Source: Blastomyces gilchristii SLH14081 (taxonomy: Eukaryota > Ascomycota > Eurotiomycetes > Onygenales > Ajellomycetaceae). From it: a DNA stretch of 64,000 nt. The notes below the pieces were generated by a model that was given only the letters and a program-made list of their open reading frames with translations, had not been told where the DNA came from and did not search any database. Shown here piece after piece: positions 61,693-64,000 of this stretch (its first letter is position 1; every line of letters starts with the position of its first letter). A program made the position numbers and the translations under genes. The stretch spans positions 148,841 through 212,840 of the forward strand of contig NW_003101670.1 in assembly GCF_000003855.2 (NCBI RefSeq), given 5' to 3'.

Positions 61693-62001
61693 TGTAAGAG
61701 GCCTACGCCGAATAGATCAGTATAATATTGATAGGTCTTATATAACAAAGATAAAAACGTTAGAGAAGAAAAGAAAGAGAAAGTGCGAGAATCAGCAATC
61801 AAGGTGAATATTTATATGCATGTGTGGTGGCATACGCGGTGGAGCTTCAGAGCGGAAGAATATACACACATTCATAGTGACTGAGAATTAGTGATTGAGA
61901 ATGACTGAGAATCAGAGTGTACACATTTGAGAATGAAGTGATTGAAATCTGTGAAGTGTAATGAAATAGTCTATATGATTGATCAGGTGCAGTTCATCAC
62001 A
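61693..62001 (-). repeat. Probable Gypsy-3 LTR (309 bp)
   Basis: The left limit is the start of the element. The right limit is inferred from TG...CA ends (TGTAAG...CATCACA) followed by ttagttctttctttcag, which in the minus sense is a purine tract ctgaaagaaagaa fitting a polypurine tract. The second LTR needed for proof is outside the window. Confidence 0.5.
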
Positions 62002-62599
62002 TTAGTTCTTTCTTTCAGAAGCAGTTCTCATCAGTCAAGAACTGCTGTTTCAGATAATACAGAACTCAGAGTTTAGGTCAGTTAATTATAGCTGACTCAT
62101 TTTACAAGATATTATCAGTCATGATCACAGAGTCTCTCAACAAGAATATTCTCAATCTCTTACTCAAGCTTATTATCTTCTTCTATAATATCTGATGACT
62201 GTCAGTCAGAAGTCAGTTGAGAAGAGAACAGATCAGTGACAGTGTGACAGAGTAAGCTTGTATGAAATACATTATAAATCTCTGATGATATGTTAAGACA
62301 GTAGTTATGACTATCTAGAACTTCTATCACTTTATACTTAATATGACAGTAATCCAGTGTATGAGATGAATATATAATTTATATATTCTTAAGATTCAAT
62401 CATATCAGATCTTCTATCTTATATTGTTCAATGAGATCTCAGTAAATATTGATTTGATTCTCTTGATCTTGTTTTACAGTTGTCATGAAGATCTCTGCTT
62501 AATTACAGACATCTCAGAGCTTTGTTACTATATTATTAATAATCTGAATCAGACTGCAGAGGTTCAGTGTGAACTATGTAATCTCTAGAAGATTCAACA

Positions 62600-64000
62600 C
62601 TTTCATATAATATCTGTGTATAAGAAAGAACAGACTTACACCTGTTGAAATAATATCTTGACTATTAATAGTGATCTCTGTGTGTAGAAGAAGATCATGT
62701 CAATTATCTTATAAGTAGTTACAGAACTTATAAAGATAATTCTTCATAATTTGAATTATTCATTCTAACATATCATCAGTCTCAGAGTGATAGACAGTTG
62801 ATAGACAGTGTGTAATCTTGAGAACTTAACAGATTCTTGTTCAGAGAGTGCTCATGAATTGACAGCTCTGATCTGATACTATAGATCTCAGTAATTCATG
62901 CATCTGATAGAATGAGCTCTGTAGAAAAGCTTCAGTGACTTGTTTAGTATTCATCTTATTATAAGATTTCAATATTACATTTTTACTCAGTTAATTCACA
63001 ATGATCAGAATGTTTCTATAACTCTTACTCTTAGATAAATTGATAGTGAAGTCAATTACTACATCTCATCAGATTCTATCAGAAATATTGAGTGATTTCA
63101 ATAGATCTTTTCTACAGTTCTTTCATAAGATAATAGAAGAACAGTGATTACAGTTTCAGATAAAGTGTCTGATACTGTTTAATATTTCAGATTAGTAGAA
63201 CTCTTAGAAGATTATTCTATACAGTTATTCACAGTCTGAATAACTGATTATATATAAATCATGTATCTCTTGCATTATCTGAGTGTATAAGAGTTCAAAG
63301 TAAGAGACTCAGTGTTGTTCACAGAATTATAGAGTATTATTATCATTAATTAAACATTCTGAGATATCAGTTCTTATATATAGTTTTGAGAAAAATCAGA
63401 GTGCTTCTTGATATACTGCTTCAGTGAGAGTCTGAAGAAGTTCATTTATCTGAGCTGCTATATATCACAGTTTATTCAGTGTAGAGAAAATGAAGATATC
63501 AATGACAGTTCTAACTGAAGAAGCATATATAGTGTCATGAACTGTTTCATCTTGATTAACTAGTATCTTCAGGTTTAAGAGCCAGTGCTCTCAGTTCATT
63601 CAGTAAGTATCTGTTACATCAGATAATATATCTTACTCTCATTATAAGAGAGCATCTGTCATCAAGTTCTGACTATCAGAATGATAGTATATTGTAAAAT
63701 AAAAGTGACTTAAGAACTCAGATTATTACATCTATTATTCAGTGAGTTTATAAGTAGTTATGAAGTATTTAAGGTTCTTATGATTTGTGACTATCTTAAA
63801 TTTAAAGATACTTTAAAGTTCAGAGTTTTATTCTTCTAAACAGTGTATAATTATAAGAAGTTTCTTATTATAGATCTCATAATTGCATTTAGCAGAACTC
63901 AGTTTCTTAGATATAAAGATACATGATTGTAGAATATCTTTATTATTATATTACAATATCACTTCTTCTATTATATAGTCAGAGAAATCAGCTTTAACAA
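62600..64000 (-). pseudogene. Gypsy-3 pol relic (RNase H and integrase)
   Basis: On the minus strand, RNase H is visible at about 63,640-63,840 as FKIVTNHKNLKYFITTYKL and SHFYFTIYYHSDSQNLM (family: F.I.YRPG..N..ADALSR). Integrase is at about 62,690-63,070: IDFTINLSKSKSYRNILIIV, SIVSDQSCQFMS and STVYHSETDDMLE (consensus YHPETDGQTER). This order and the IVTDHKNL motif place it in Ty3/Gypsy. Stops are scattered throughout. Confidence 0.85.

Larger units (their letters stand above)
19872..64000. other. AT-rich, RIP-like degraded transposon block
   Basis: From 19,872 to the window end the DNA is very AT-rich, almost free of CpG and poor in CC/GG. It consists almost wholly of nested transposons. 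The left edge coincides with the terminal inverted repeat of a hAT element. Small islands keep normal composition: 23,571-24,115, the outer edges of the LTR elements, and the MITE at 41,301. Such GC-poor tracts are known from Blastomyces-like genomes. Confidence 0.9.
61693..64000 (-). mobile_element. Gypsy-3, LTR retrotransposon, runs off the window
   Basis: It starts TGTAAGAGGCC at 61,693, interrupting the Helitron helicase. Minus-strand integrase and RNase H relics lie inside. The right LTR, RT and gag are outside the window. Its first roughly 165 bp are unmutated (cctacgccg, ggcatacgcggtgg), the rest C/G-depleted. Confidence 0.82.

Noticed and set aside
19872..64000. Regularly spaced repeats suggesting a CRISPR-like array or centromeric satellite
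   Set aside because: Repeats are explained by nested elements, LTR pairs and microsatellites; no array of short repeats with unique spacers exists.

Overview
The window comes from a filamentous ascomycete. Evidence: short GT-AG introns with CTAAC-type branch sites, a six-exon tef1 encoding the usual 460-residue EF-1alpha, an AzgA-type purine permease, a Zn2Cys6 regulator, a Pol III RPC11 gene, and repeat DNA degraded by a RIP-like C-to-T process. The sharp split between gene-bearing DNA of normal GC and a very AT-rich transposon block fits Onygenales such as Blastomyces or Histoplasma; that placement is an inference.

Bases 1-19,871 are gene-bearing. In order: the 3' part of an FAD-linked (berberine-bridge type) oxidoreductase; on the minus strand a 750-residue Zn2Cys6 regulator; a broken glutathione-S-transferase-like gene; azgA on the minus strand (six exons, one apparent GC-AG intron); an intron-containing tRNA-Gly(GCC); a MAGE-domain gene (SMC5/6 subunit Nse3); a Yar1-like ankyrin gene on the minus strand; RPC11; and tef1. 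The oxidoreductase, regulator and GST relic may be remains of a small secondary-metabolism cluster. The others are housekeeping genes.

Bases 19,872-64,000 are a stack of transposons whose order of insertion can be read from target-site duplications (TSDs). An outer hAT element (19,872-48,247) has 8-bp TSDs. Inside it sits a second copy of the same hAT (23,385-36,765, 8-bp TSD), which was hit by a Tad1-like LINE with a GC-rich 5' segment (23,571-31,118, 14-bp TSD). The outer hAT was separately hit by Gypsy-1 (37,223-45,978, 187-bp LTRs, 4-bp TSD), itself hit by a 506-bp hAT-derived MITE (41,301-41,806). To the right lies a Helitron protein gene (about 50,150-61,692). It carries one MITE just upstream (49,429-49,934) and another inside it (53,130-61,412); that second MITE was split by Gypsy-2 (53,271-61,042, about 532-bp LTRs, 5-bp TSD). 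The Helitron is cut off by Gypsy-3, which runs out of the window (61,693-64,000). All three Gypsy elements point to the minus strand.

The mutation pattern is informative. In most elements CpG and CpC (GG on the other strand) are nearly gone while CpA/TpG remains, so tryptophan TGG codons became TGA. The oldest layer, the outer hAT, has also lost much CpA/TpG. The outermost 50-210 bp of several elements are much less mutated than the matching interior sequence. No CRISPR, rRNA or prokaryotic features were seen.
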